DNA from: an uncultured Eubacteriales bacterium
GTDB taxonomy: Bacteria; Bacillota; Clostridia; Lachnospirales; Lachnospiraceae
Reading direction: 5' to 3'
NCBI GenBank assembly: GCA_900548855.1
Contig: URMF01000001.1
Coordinates: 124,001-188,000, forward strand
DNA length: 64,000 nt
Each line of letters opens with the position of its first letter. Positions within the stretch are counted from its first letter, which is position 1. The position numbers were made by a program, and so were the translations under genes. This document shows, piece by piece, positions 17,862-26,702 of this stretch. The notes below the pieces were generated by a model. The model saw nothing but the letters and a program-made list of their open reading frames with translations, did no database searches and was not told the origin of the DNA.

Positions 17862-17958
17862 TTGTTAACCAGTTTTATTTCTATGAGTTAACATTTCATC
17901 TGCTATCATACACACACGCCCGCCATTTGTCAACCAGCTTTTTACAAAAAGTTAACAT
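17862..17958 (-). promoter_or_regulatory. Consensus promoter with two BirA-type operators
   Basis: The minus-strand promoter TTGACA (17928-17933) and TATGAT (17905-17910) has exactly 17 bases between. Two BirA-like sites surround it. Site 1 is TTGTTAACC (17862-17870), 15 bases, AGTTAACAT (17886-17894). Site 2 is TTGTCAACC (17927-17935), 14 bases, AGTTAACAT (17950-17958). The published BirA consensus is TTGTTAACC-N14-16-GGTTAACAA. Site 2 overlaps the -35 and site 1 covers the region just downstream of the start, an arrangement suited to strong repression by biotin-loaded BirA. Confidence 0.85.
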
Positions 17959-18071
17959 TTTGGCTTTTATATATTCACACAACTCCGCCTGGACTTTTAC
18001 TTACCATATATGTACCGGAGCTGTCCTGAAAAACCGCCTTTTCATTTTTCCGGGACAGCTCCTCTCCTGCA

Positions 18072-18287
18072 CTAGTCTTCTGGTTCACAGTTTTCCACAA
18101 AGCGTTCCATTTCTTCCCGGCAGGAAAAGTCATCCATATGTTCAATGACTTCCCGCGCATCAATGTCATCCTTGCTTTCTAACAGTTCCTCTAAAAACTG
18201 CTCCTCACTGTTATGGGAAAAAGCCCAAAGGCTCCGGGCTGCCATTGCAATTGCAGGATTATAAAAATCGCCAGCTGTATTGCCCAT
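18072..18287 (-). CDS. Small acidic hypothetical protein
   Basis: A 71-residue protein that I do not recognise. It starts MGNTAGDFYNPAIAMAARSL at an ATG with an AAGGAGGG site; a longer in-frame start 12 codons upstream lacks one. The C-terminal half is rich in Glu and Asp and predicted helical. There is no membrane segment. It lies alone between the BirA-controlled cluster and the tRNA gene. The strong ribosome binding site and coding-like composition support a real gene; the function is unknown. Confidence 0.6.
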   Translation of the reverse strand: MGNTAGDFYNPAIAMAARSLWAFSHNSEEQFLEELLESKDDIDAREVIEHMDDFSCREEMERFVENCEPED

Positions 18288-18477
18288 AAAATCCCTCCTT
18301 GTCTCATTCAGACAATTATGCAAAAAAGCGCAATCCTATGACCGCACTTTTAGTATATGGAAATTATAAAATTTTAAGCTGACAATATATTTCAAAAAAT
18401 ATTTTACTGCCGTCAGCGCCATGCAGGTCTCAACTGTAACAATATTTTATTTTTTTCATTAAAAATAAAAGTTTCCC

Positions 18478-18506
18478 TTGCATTTCCCGCCATACAAGTT
18501 TATAAT
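18478..18506 (+). promoter_or_regulatory. Sigma-A promoter of tRNA-Pro
   Basis: TTGCAT (18478-18483) and TATAAT (18501-18506) are separated by 17 bases. The expected start is about 47 bases before the mature tRNA. Confidence 0.75.
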
Positions 18507-18559
18507 CAGTCAAGTAGGCTTTTCACTTGATGATGCCAATATTTGTTTTCATATATTTT

Positions 18560-18633
18560 CGGGGCGTGGCTCAGTTTGGTAGAGCGCTTGGTTCGGGACT
18601 AAGAGGTCGCAGGTTCAAATCCTGTCGCCCCGA
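18560..18633 (+). tRNA. tRNA-Pro (anticodon CGG)
   Basis: A full cloverleaf is visible over 74 bases. The acceptor stem is CGGGGCG/CGCCCCG with discriminator A, the D-arm stem is GCTC/GAGC, and the anticodon stem is CTTGG/CTAAG with loop TTCGGGA, placing CGG at positions 34-36. The T-arm is CAGGTTCAAATCCTG. CCA is not encoded. It reads codon CCG. It is one of only two plus-strand genes in the window, with its own promoter and terminator. Confidence 0.95.
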
Positions 18634-18639
18634 TTAAAA

Positions 18640-18672
18640 AAAACTGGCAATATGTATTATGCCAGTTTTTTT
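18640..18672 (+). terminator. Terminator after tRNA-Pro, probably bidirectional
   Basis: AAAACTGGCA and TGCCAGTTTT form a perfect stem with a 10-base loop, flanked by A-runs and T-runs on both sides. It can terminate the tRNA on the plus strand and the GGDEF gene on the minus strand. Confidence 0.85.
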
Positions 18673-18686
18673 CATATTTATCCTTT

Positions 18687-20993
18687 TTATCCCGGGATTT
18701 CTCCCTTTGCCACAATTTTTACCCTTTTTTGTTTTTCCACATACAGCTGTTCATCTGCCAGGGTAAGCGCCTCCTTTAAATCCAGCTGTTCTTCCACCCC
18801 TAACACATGTGCCCCTGCGGAGACTGTAACATTATATGGTTTTGCACTTTTCTCATTATATGCGGTAAATTTATCGTATATTGTCTTCAAAAGACTTTTG
18901 CCCTCATCCTCTGCATCATATTCTATAGCACAGGCAAATTCATCCCCGCCGATTCTTCCGATAATTCCTCTTTCTCCCATTGTCTCTACTAAGATATCCC
19001 CTATAAGCTTCAGTGAAAAATCTCCCTCCTCATGTCCATACCGGTCATTGATTATCTTTAAATTATTCATGTCCACATAGGCTACCAGTACCGGTCTGCC
19101 AATGGTTCGTTTTTCTGCCACCAGCTTTCCCGCTGCATCATAAAATCCCCTGCGGTTATAAATTCCCGTCAGTCCATCTGACTTTGACAGGTTATCCAGT
19201 GCTATATTGTTCTCTCTCAATGTGACAAGGCTTTCCTCTAATTGCTGCTGGGTGCTCTCATTAAGCCTTAACAATTGAATCATTTTTACGGCGGAGCTCA
19301 TCTGGTTTACCAGAAACTCGCCATTTCCAAACATTTTGTCCGTCAAATCACATAACACAATTCCATAAAGAATTTCATTTGAGAACAACGGCAGCATCAC
19401 CATGGAATACCGGTCCGGATTCAATTCACTATTGGAATAAATATCGGCAATTTTCTTTTTTTGGTGAATTGCCGGCACCGTTTGCACATTCCCGTTTCTT
19501 AACACTGCCTTCAGATACAATTCCTCCGGCAGGTTAAATTCTTCTCTATACAGATGCATGATTGGATTTTCAAATACATACACATATGCATTGCTGACAT
19601 CCATCCATCCCAGATTATCCAGAAGCATGGAATAGCTCTGATCATTTCCCTTTTCAAACTGCAGGATATCCCTTACAAATAGTTTCATGGAAAAGCTTGT
19701 GTTTTCCTCAGCCTCACGCATACGACCAAACCGGTAATCCATTGCCCGGATAATTTTCTTATAAAAAATGACAAAGGTTTCCTTCAATTCATAGCCATTG
19801 CCTGATAATATTTTTCTCGCCTTCAACGCATGGTAAATCTGCTCAAAATAAATCAACAGATTATCCATATCCGCATATTCTAACGCATTGCATTTCAGGA
19901 AATCGTCAAACAGCTCCTGTACATCCACATCTGCCTCATATCCATCGGACAAACGGATTAGTCCTTCCATCATTTCCTTAAAAAACCGACGGCTTCCGGA
20001 CACATCTACGTCTAATCCTTCATTCTTATACCGATAGAATATATTGTCAAAATAATCATCTATATGCTGTATGTCTAACAGCCGGTCTTCCTCTTTCCCT
20101 ACCTTTCCCGACAGGGGTCCAAAAGAATTTCTCTTAATAAATCTGGTAGGAAGTACCTCGCTGGTTACGGCTTCTCCATGAACCATGCGCATCACATTCT
20201 GAAATGCCCTTCCTCCCAGTTCTACCGGGTCTGCCCAGACAGAAGAAAGGGACGGCTTGGACTGTGCCCCTAAGACGATATTGTCATATCCAAAAACCAT
20301 AATGTCCTTTCCCGGAACCAGATTGCGCCTCTTCATCTCATCATAAAGCCCGATAGCTGTATCATCATTGACACAGAAAACTGCTTCTACATCTGGATTG
20401 TCGTCCAACAGTTTTTGGAATACCTCACCGCTAAACCTGGTCAGATTGCCTTCCACATAATTCTTATCCGCAAAAGGAATCCCATACTCTTCTAATATAT
20501 TCTTAAATATCTGCTTTCTCTCATACGCATCTGTATTATTATCCGGACCTCCTATCATGCCGAATTTCCGGCATTTCAAGTTCTTAATCAAATATTCCAT
20601 GCCTGCCCGGATACCCTTATTATTATCATAATTGACACTTACATAACCATCTATTTTAGAAGCAGCTAAAATACACGGAATCCCTTCATATTGCGCCAGC
20701 ATTTGTATAAGCCGCTCCCGTGTTGTGTAACAGCCGATACTATCGGCAGACACAATGAGGGCATCTATATTTTCCTTTTTTGCATAGGAAAATATAGTAT
20801 TGTACTGGTACTCATACATAATCTCCCTGCGTTCTGTCAAATCCCTGTCCAGATATTTTCCCGGAAAAACCACCAGGTTCACATCTGCTTCCTTTGCCGC
20901 ATGCACGACCCCTTTGCAGACCAACATCGTAAACTCATCCACGATACCGCTTACCAACAATCCAATTGTAAGTCTTTTTCCATTTTCCACCAT
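18687..20993 (-). CDS. LacI-type sugar-sensor domain fused to GGDEF diguanylate cyclase
   Basis: This 768-residue protein joins two recognisable parts. Residues about 8-290 are a periplasmic-binding-protein-like domain of the LacI regulator type (IGLLVSGIVDEF at the start, then FGMIGGPDNNTDAYERK and NDDTAIGLYDEMKRRNLVPG), without a helix-turn-helix and without a signal peptide or membrane segment. Residues about 300-590 form a helical/GAF-like linker. Residues about 600-768 are a GGDEF domain with GLTGIYNRRGF and IGRIGGDEF, the intact active-site motif for making cyclic di-GMP. It starts 32 bases after the GH113 stop with a GGGAG site, so it is probably in the same transcript. A cytosolic sugar-responsive diguanylate cyclase is the natural reading; the ligand is inferred to be a mannan-derived sugar. 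Confidence 0.85.
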   Translation of the reverse strand: MVENGKRLTIGLLVSGIVDEFTMLVCKGVVHAAKEADVNLVVFPGKYLDRDLTERREIMYEYQYNTIFSYAKKENIDALIVSADSIGCYTTRERLIQMLAQYEGIPCILAASKIDGYVSVNYDNNKGIRAGMEYLIKNLKCRKFGMIGGPDNNTDAYERKQIFKNILEEYGIPFADKNYVEGNLTRFSGEVFQKLLDDNPDVEAVFCVNDDTAIGLYDEMKRRNLVPGKDIMVFGYDNIVLGAQSKPSLSSVWADPVELGGRAFQNVMRMVHGEAVTSEVLPTRFIKRNSFGPLSGKVGKEEDRLLDIQHIDDYFDNIFYRYKNEGLDVDVSGSRRFFKEMMEGLIRLSDGYEADVDVQELFDDFLKCNALEYADMDNLLIYFEQIYHALKARKILSGNGYELKETFVIFYKKIIRAMDYRFGRMREAEENTSFSMKLFVRDILQFEKGNDQSYSMLLDNLGWMDVSNAYVYVFENPIMHLYREEFNLPEELYLKAVLRNGNVQTVPAIHQKKKIADIYSNSELNPDRYSMVMLPLFSNEILYGIVLCDLTDKMFGNGEFLVNQMSSAVKMIQLLRLNESTQQQLEESLVTLRENNIALDNLSKSDGLTGIYNRRGFYDAAGKLVAEKRTIGRPVLVAYVDMNNLKIINDRYGHEEGDFSLKLIGDILVETMGERGIIGRIGGDEFACAIEYDAEDEGKSLLKTIYDKFTAYNEKSAKPYNVTVSAGAHVLGVEEQLDLKEALTLADEQLYVEKQKRVKIVAKGEIPG

Positions 20994-21025
20994 ATTATTG
21001 CTCCCAGCCTTGAAACAATTTTTTG

Positions 21026-21952
21026 TTACAGCCTTGCGAAATGCTCTTTCACCACCTGCAACGCTTTCTTTCCATATATTTCATACCCCTTTTTGTTTAA
21101 AGCATTTTCTTTATATAATATATCATCCCATGACCAAATTGCAAGACCCTGTATCCACGTATTCTTTTCCAGTTCCTTAAACATTGCCTCAAACCATTCT
21201 GCCTGGCCGGATTCATCTACATTGCCCTCCATATTCCAGTCATTTGGCACATATTTAGAACCCTTCACAGACATACAGCCAGTTTCTGCAAAGAAAAATG
21301 GTTTATTAAAGCTTTTTACCACCTTTTCAATACGGTGCAGCTGCTTCTCCCAGTCGTCTACAGGATAATATCCGCTGGAGGATATGATATCCACACAATC
21401 CCACCATTTTACATTGTGTTCCTGGTATTTGTCTGTATTATAAGACACGAGACCACGATATACCGAGCGGATATTAGCAATCAGGCTTCTCCACTCCTGT
21501 TCCCTTCTCTCCGCCATCACCATCTCGCATCCGGCAATAAATATCTCACAATTCATTTTTTGGGCAATTTGGGCATAGTGACACTGAAATGCTTTATATG
21601 CCTCAAACCAGTTACACCATTTCGGCTCACATGGAACATCTTCATCAAAAAAATTAATATGCGCTCTCCATGTACCATTTTTACAATTTACGGTAGGTTT
21701 AATTCCCACTTGAAGTCCCAGCTCCTTTGCATAGGAAATAATATTGCAAAGTTCTTCATCGGTACAGGTATCCTCTGACCGGAAATCAATCTGCTCCGAC
21801 TGCGCAGTCTCCTGTAAGCCGGCAGGGGCAAAGATAACCGTATTACAGCCCGTTGCTTCCTTCATCATCCGTAAGCTTTCATAACTGCTTTCCTTTGACA
21901 ATACGCCCTTCTTACAAAAGGGTGCAAAAGTAAATCCCTTGATATATTCCAT
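21026..21952 (-). CDS. GH113 beta-mannanase-like glycoside hydrolase
   Basis: This 308-residue protein has no signal peptide and is predicted cytosolic. The start YIKGFTFAPFCKKGVLSKES and later GCNTVIFAPAGLQ, FIAGCEMVMAERREQEW and FFFAETGCMSVKGS match the GH113 barrel. The Glu of GCEMV (acid/base) and the Glu of FAETG (nucleophile) are present. Characterised GH113 enzymes release mannose or short products from mannooligosaccharides, so the likely job is to shorten imported chains. It starts at an ATG with GAAAGGAG and lies between the GH26 gene and the GGDEF gene. Confidence 0.82.
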   Translation of the reverse strand: MEYIKGFTFAPFCKKGVLSKESSYESLRMMKEATGCNTVIFAPAGLQETAQSEQIDFRSEDTCTDEELCNIISYAKELGLQVGIKPTVNCKNGTWRAHINFFDEDVPCEPKWCNWFEAYKAFQCHYAQIAQKMNCEIFIAGCEMVMAERREQEWRSLIANIRSVYRGLVSYNTDKYQEHNVKWWDCVDIISSSGYYPVDDWEKQLHRIEKVVKSFNKPFFFAETGCMSVKGSKYVPNDWNMEGNVDESGQAEWFEAMFKELEKNTWIQGLAIWSWDDILYKENALNKKGYEIYGKKALQVVKEHFARL

Positions 21953-22006
21953 GCTAACCTGTCTCCTTTCAATTCAATTAATAATTAGTCAATTGTTTAA
22001 AATTTT

Positions 22007-22167
22007 CTAAATGATAAACTGATGCATTATTTCATCCAGCTCCTTCATATCATCCATCAGCCTTTGTGCATTTTGTGGTCCAGCAGCGTATACAGGATTT
22101 TACGGTTTCCTTTCTTCCACCTAAGCCTGACTGGTATTTCAATCCGTTTCTTCTGGAGTTTTTTCAC
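22007..22167 (-). pseudogene. Possible small gene of about 53 codons with a one-base frameshift
   Basis: A GTG at 22167 with a GAAGGAG site opens a Lys/Arg-rich frame that ends after 36 codons at 22057. If one A is added to the A4 run (plus-strand T4 at 22098-22101), the frame continues as NPVYAAGPQNAQRLMDDMKE and stops at 22007, 55 bases before GH113. Both halves look coding in composition. I do not recognise the product. It could be a decayed gene, a sequencing error or a slippage site. Confidence 0.35.
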
Positions 22168-22225
22168 AATTTCACTCTCCTTCACCCTTAACTCTTTTAT
22201 CTGGATACCTGCTATGCCTACGGAA

Positions 22226-22258
22226 AAATCCCATACGGAACAGCTTCGTTCCGTATGG
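22226..22258 (-). terminator. Terminator after the GH26 mannanase gene
   Basis: CCATACGGAAC and GTTCCGTATGG form a perfect 11-bp stem with a 6-base loop, followed on the minus strand by GATTTTT. It lies 16 bases after the GH26 stop. Confidence 0.85.
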
Positions 22259-22273
22259 GGTTCCCTGTAATAA

Positions 22274-25200
22274 TTATTTCAGTTTAATTGTCTTCACCTT
22301 TGAATAGCTTCCATAAACCTTTTTGCCGCCCACTGTTTTATATGCACGAACCTTAAAATAATATTTTGTCTTCTTTTTAAGCTTTGCCTTGGTATAGCTG
22401 ACAGTTTTTCCTTTTTTAATGGTCTTTACCAGCTTATATTTTCCCTTAGAGCCAGTTCTCATGTAAATTTCATATCCGGATGCTCCGGATACCTTCTTCC
22501 ACTTTAATGCTGCCTTGCTGGATGATTTCTTCTTTACACTGGTAAAACTTACCTTCTTAGGTGCCGTTGCATAAGTAAGCTTCAGGGTCGAGCCCGAAAT
22601 GGTCTTTTTCTTCTTTCCGGACTTTGTATAGGCTGTCACCTTAAACTTATAGGTTGTACCGGCTTTCAACTTCTTACCACTGATTTTTGTTATCTTCGCT
22701 GAGGTTTTTTTCGTGTCTTTAACCTTAACCCATTTTTTCTTTGATGAATTATAAGCATATACATAATAACCCGCAGCCTTATTATTCTTTTTCCACTTTA
22801 ACGTAATAGAAGTGGTGGTTGCCTTTGTTGCTTCAATATTCGGTTTTTGTTTTACCACTGGAGCCTCAGCTGTCGACGGTTCTGTGGTTGGCTCTTGCGG
22901 CTTTGACGACTCCGTATTGCCTGCCAGCAAATCCTTCAATGGGGCATTACTGATAATAAGGCCATTGGCATCTGTTCTTGCCAAATCCTCATCACTGATT
23001 TTTACTGCCTTGATATCGTCAAAGCAGATAACGCTCTCTACGGTATAATTACCATCCGCATCCTTTGTTCCGGTATAATTTGCCGGAACGGAATTACACC
23101 AGATTTTAAAGTTTGTAATATTCGTGGCATCCACAGTATCACTGCCGCCCTTTTTCACAAATTTAGTGAGTGGAATGGTTACATACTGTGCCTTGTTACC
23201 CTTTACAAAATCTGTCAAATATGCTTCATAGCTGTCATTTAACTGGATTACCAGCTTTTGTCCGTTTCCATCCGGTTTTACCCACATGGAAATGGCATTG
23301 TATTTTGAAAAATCTGTTTTGCCCGTGTCAAATACTCTGCCAAGACCACCTGTCCATACCTCTGATCCCTTATAGGTCAACTTATAATTAAACGCACCGC
23401 CATAGCTTCCCTCTGCCTTATTTGTCCCATCTAACATCATGGAAGAGCTGCAATTTGCCGCAGAATTTGCAGAACCATATTTGCTCTGCAATAATCCATT
23501 ATCACCATAGTAGTACTCAAAGTTATCAAACACGTTCTGTGGCAGAACGTCTGCATCTTTATTAAAATTAATAAACTTTGCCAGACCCAATTCCTGTCCG
23601 TCTGCGATTAAGGTTACAATACCGGTACTGGTCTGTCCAAGCTTTGTAAGAATTTGTGTTGTCAGGGCTGCAGTATAAATGTTGCCATTCTTGACAGCAG
23701 AAATCATAACTGCTCCGCCGCCTTCCTTTGTCTGAATCTTAAATTCTACCTTTTTTGCATTTTTTACAAGCGCTTTCAACTCACATGCTTTTTTGATTAC
23801 CGCATAATTTTTCGGAGTAATCATGTAACCCGTTATCTCTTCGCTGTAACCGCTTAAGGAAACCTTATCCGCTTTGCTGGCGGCTGCACCTGCATTCCCG
23901 CTTTCACCGGTGGTATAGAAATAGGTTCCGTTTCCAAAAATAGAATTTTCATTGTTATAGGAAGAAATAAAGTCATTAATCATTTCCTGTCCTAATGTAT
24001 CGCTGTATTTATAAGGTACGAAAAAGTTATTGCTGTCAAAGTTTGCCCATAACAAAAAATACGGAATATCATGCTCTGATGCAGTATTCACAACCTTATT
24101 ATACCAATCCTTATCCTTCGTAGGATTGCCCGTTACCATCAGACTGTCCTTTCCTGCTCCGGTAATACGGATTCCCGTCTCTGCAATGGCAGGAATCTTT
24201 CTCTTTGCTTTTGCCAGACCTGCCACAATATCACAGCTGTCTGCCAATGCATCAAAGAAATTGTCTCCTGTATATACATTTGCATCTGCATAATCATCAT
24301 AGTAATCAAAGCCTAAAACGTCTACATAAGCATCACCAGGATAACGCTCCAAATACTCCTCCTCACTGGAAATTGGACCATTCGGAGAATATACATATAA
24401 AAAGTTATGTACTCCCTTCTCTCCTAAATAATTTACCATGTATCTCCACATTGCCTGATAGGATTCCACGCTGGTAGAAGTACCCCACCAGAACCATCCG
24501 CCGCTGTTTTCATGGAATGGGCGGAATAATACCGGAATTCCATCCTCCTGTAATGCCATGGCATAATCCGCAATAATGTCCAGATATGCATTAAACTGTG
24601 GATTATATTTGCCGCCTTCCAGTATGTAATCTGCACACGGTGTCAAATCCTTTGACTCAGAGAAATCACATTTTGTAAAATCATATGGATACCGGCTGTC
24701 TCCTGTCGCTTTAATCTTACTGTTTGTAAAATTCGGCATATGACAGGATAACGAAATCAACGAACCGCCATTATACGCTTTCTTAGATGCAGCAATGGAA
24801 GCATCCAGCGCTCCCTGTCTTGTGGTCTGGCTTGTCTCCATACCAGTAAGAGCTAACGTATCAATACCAAACAGACCTGCTTCGGAACCCGTAATATCCT
24901 TCACATCAGAGGTTACACCATTATCCCTAACAGAACGGAAGGTTGAATTCTGATGACCAAACAGCACCTGTCCACTCTCCTGCAGACCGGCTAAATATGC
25001 TGCCAATACCTTCGTTTCATTCGTTGCTTTTCCATCTACAAGCTTAACAGTATTTGCCATACCGCTTAAATCCGCCACATCTCCCGGTGACTTCACCTGC
25101 TCGGTTATTTCAACATAATCCTCTGATGCATCCACCTGTCCCAATTGTATGTCATCAATATATACATTTGTTAAATCTGCATATGGTCCAACAATTCCGA

Positions 25201-26446
25201 TGGTCAGATTGGCAGCTTCCACATCCTTCGGTGTGAATTCCCCTCTGATTGTTACGGTTGACCATCCATTTCCTAAATCCTTCACTGTCTTTGTGCGGAA
25301 AGAGCCCTCTGCATTCAGTATTTCAACAGCTCCCGTTTCATCACTCATAAACAGCTTTGTTCTCACTGTTTCCATAGAGGATGGATACCGCAGCGTAAAG
25401 GTAACCATATTATAATTTTTCACACTAACCGGGGTAAAGGTACCCTTTACCTTTGCCTCACTCCATCCGGATGCCGAGTCAGCAGAATAATCCACAATCA
25501 TCTTAAGACTTTGTGTAGCTGCATCCCATTCTGCTTCCGCTTTTGCCGTTTTGTCCTCTAAGCCGGCCTGTCCATGGGAATAGTCCCATCCTGCCTCGCC
25601 TGCCCAGCCATCAATGCCGGCAGCAAAATCTGCAACCAAAGAAGGTTCCTGTTTTTCCAGTTCCTGTGGTTCCTCACCGTCTGTAAACTGAACATTGGTA
25701 ACATAGATATCCCCGGTAAAATCCGCATTGGCACCGGCACAACCAATGGTAATTGCCATAAGCTCCTCTGTTACCACTTCCTTAAAGTCATTATTACCTG
25801 AATAATCACCATACCATGCATCTACCTTAGAGCCAAACTCCCATTCAACGACAGCCTTATACCAGTTTTGTGTTCCTTCAACCAGCTTGAAGCTTTCCGC
25901 CTTCAATGCCGGATAACTTTGACTCTGGACAAAATTCCAGTCACTACCCAGGCGCATTACACCCTTGAATTTAATCTCTCCGGAATAACTTGGAGCAGTA
26001 TTACCTTTAACCAGTATGTCTGCCGTCACCTTTGCCCCCGGTTTCGGCACTCCGGTAAAACCCACATCTGTGGCGTTAAACTCTGTTCCACTTCCCCCTG
26101 TCATATGCTCATCCCAGCCAGATTCTTTATTAAATGCACAGTCAGCAAAAGCAGCCTCGAGACTGTCATAAACCGTACCGCCAGCTGTCGCGGTTTCTTT
26201 TTCAGGCAATTCCTCTTCTGTTGCAAGCTCCTCCGTAATACTTTCTTTTAATACAGTATCTGCCTCCTCATCTATTGATGTCTCAGATGCTACGGAAACA
26301 TCTTCGTCCTGATAAACCGATGCTTCTGTCTCTTCACCTGTGGTTTGCACCGCTGAAGCATTCACTGGCAGATTAATCACAGAAAGCGCCATCGTCACTG
26401 CCATTGTCAACGCAGCAATTCTCTTTCCAGAAAATCTCTTCCTCAT
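22274..26446 (-). CDS. Secreted multidomain GH26 beta-mannanase
   Basis: This 1390-residue extracellular enzyme should cut beta-1,4-mannan outside the cell. A signal peptide ends near residue 31 (VNASA). Two beta-sandwich carbohydrate-binding-like modules follow at about 92-252 and 268-435 (resembling CBM27/CBM23-type mannan binders). The GH26 barrel spans about 455-845, with acid/base Glu646 in FRPFHENSGGWFWWG and nucleophile Glu756 in AIAETGI. Another binding-like module spans about 965-1150. Two very Lys-rich fibronectin type III repeats end the protein (about 1200-1390), probably holding it to the negatively charged cell wall. No sortase motif is seen. The start ATG has an AAGGAGG site. 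Confidence 0.9.
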   Translation of the reverse strand: MRKRFSGKRIAALTMAVTMALSVINLPVNASAVQTTGEETEASVYQDEDVSVASETSIDEEADTVLKESITEELATEEELPEKETATAGGTVYDSLEAAFADCAFNKESGWDEHMTGGSGTEFNATDVGFTGVPKPGAKVTADILVKGNTAPSYSGEIKFKGVMRLGSDWNFVQSQSYPALKAESFKLVEGTQNWYKAVVEWEFGSKVDAWYGDYSGNNDFKEVVTEELMAITIGCAGANADFTGDIYVTNVQFTDGEEPQELEKQEPSLVADFAAGIDGWAGEAGWDYSHGQAGLEDKTAKAEAEWDAATQSLKMIVDYSADSASGWSEAKVKGTFTPVSVKNYNMVTFTLRYPSSMETVRTKLFMSDETGAVEILNAEGSFRTKTVKDLGNGWSTVTIRGEFTPKDVEAANLTIGIVGPYADLTNVYIDDIQLGQVDASEDYVEITEQVKSPGDVADLSGMANTVKLVDGKATNETKVLAAYLAGLQESGQVLFGHQNSTFRSVRDNGVTSDVKDITGSEAGLFGIDTLALTGMETSQTTRQGALDASIAASKKAYNGGSLISLSCHMPNFTNSKIKATGDSRYPYDFTKCDFSESKDLTPCADYILEGGKYNPQFNAYLDIIADYAMALQEDGIPVLFRPFHENSGGWFWWGTSTSVESYQAMWRYMVNYLGEKGVHNFLYVYSPNGPISSEEEYLERYPGDAYVDVLGFDYYDDYADANVYTGDNFFDALADSCDIVAGLAKAKRKIPAIAETGIRITGAGKDSLMVTGNPTKDKDWYNKVVNTASEHDIPYFLLWANFDSNNFFVPYKYSDTLGQEMINDFISSYNNENSIFGNGTYFYTTGESGNAGAAASKADKVSLSGYSEEITGYMITPKNYAVIKKACELKALVKNAKKVEFKIQTKEGGGAVMISAVKNGNIYTAALTTQILTKLGQTSTGIVTLIADGQELGLAKFINFNKDADVLPQNVFDNFEYYYGDNGLLQSKYGSANSAANCSSSMMLDGTNKAEGSYGGAFNYKLTYKGSEVWTGGLGRVFDTGKTDFSKYNAISMWVKPDGNGQKLVIQLNDSYEAYLTDFVKGNKAQYVTIPLTKFVKKGGSDTVDATNITNFKIWCNSVPANYTGTKDADGNYTVESVICFDDIKAVKISDEDLARTDANGLIISNAPLKDLLAGNTESSKPQEPTTEPSTAEAPVVKQKPNIEATKATTTSITLKWKKNNKAAGYYVYAYNSSKKKWVKVKDTKKTSAKITKISGKKLKAGTTYKFKVTAYTKSGKKKKTISGSTLKLTYATAPKKVSFTSVKKKSSSKAALKWKKVSGASGYEIYMRTGSKGKYKLVKTIKKGKTVSYTKAKLKKKTKYYFKVRAYKTVGGKKVYGSYSKVKTIKLK

Positions 26447-26596
26447 AATTATCCTCCTTTTTATAAAAAGATTTCACTTCATCCCTGATTTCATCCCCAT
26501 TTTTAACAATCTCTTCTTTTGTTTATCACCCCTCCTTTTCAACCATCTCTTCTATAAAAGCAGCCGTTTCCTCCTCAGATTCTGACTTTTTGGGTA

Positions 26597-26656
26597 TAAA
26601 AAGAACACAATCAAACATTGTCAACTGTTTTCCCCTAAAATGCTCAATTGTGTTCT
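26597..26656 (-). terminator. Probable terminator between manA and the GH26 gene
   Basis: AGAACACAAT (minus strand, from 26656) pairs perfectly with ATTGTGTTCT (ending 26602), followed by TTTTT. The loop is long (35 bases) and contains a TTGACA hexamer, so the site may be a leader element or a promoter for the GH26 gene. Confidence 0.45.
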
Positions 26657-26702
26657 CCGCAAATCTGCCTCTCCTACAACTGTTTTTTCCTTTCTGTCAT
26701 AT

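Noticed and set aside
18560..18672. tRNA-Pro as a possible phage or island attachment site
   Set aside because: No integrase, no direct repeat of the tRNA 3' end and no change in gene character were seen on either side.
20691..21368. 225-codon plus-strand frame across the GGDEF and GH113 genes
   Set aside because: Spans two recognised minus-strand genes and shows no family pattern.
26526..26618. 30-codon minus-strand frame (Glu-rich) before the GH26 gene
   Set aside because: Coding-like composition, but its start lies within the inverted repeat called as a terminator and it lacks a ribosome binding site. Kept only as a note.
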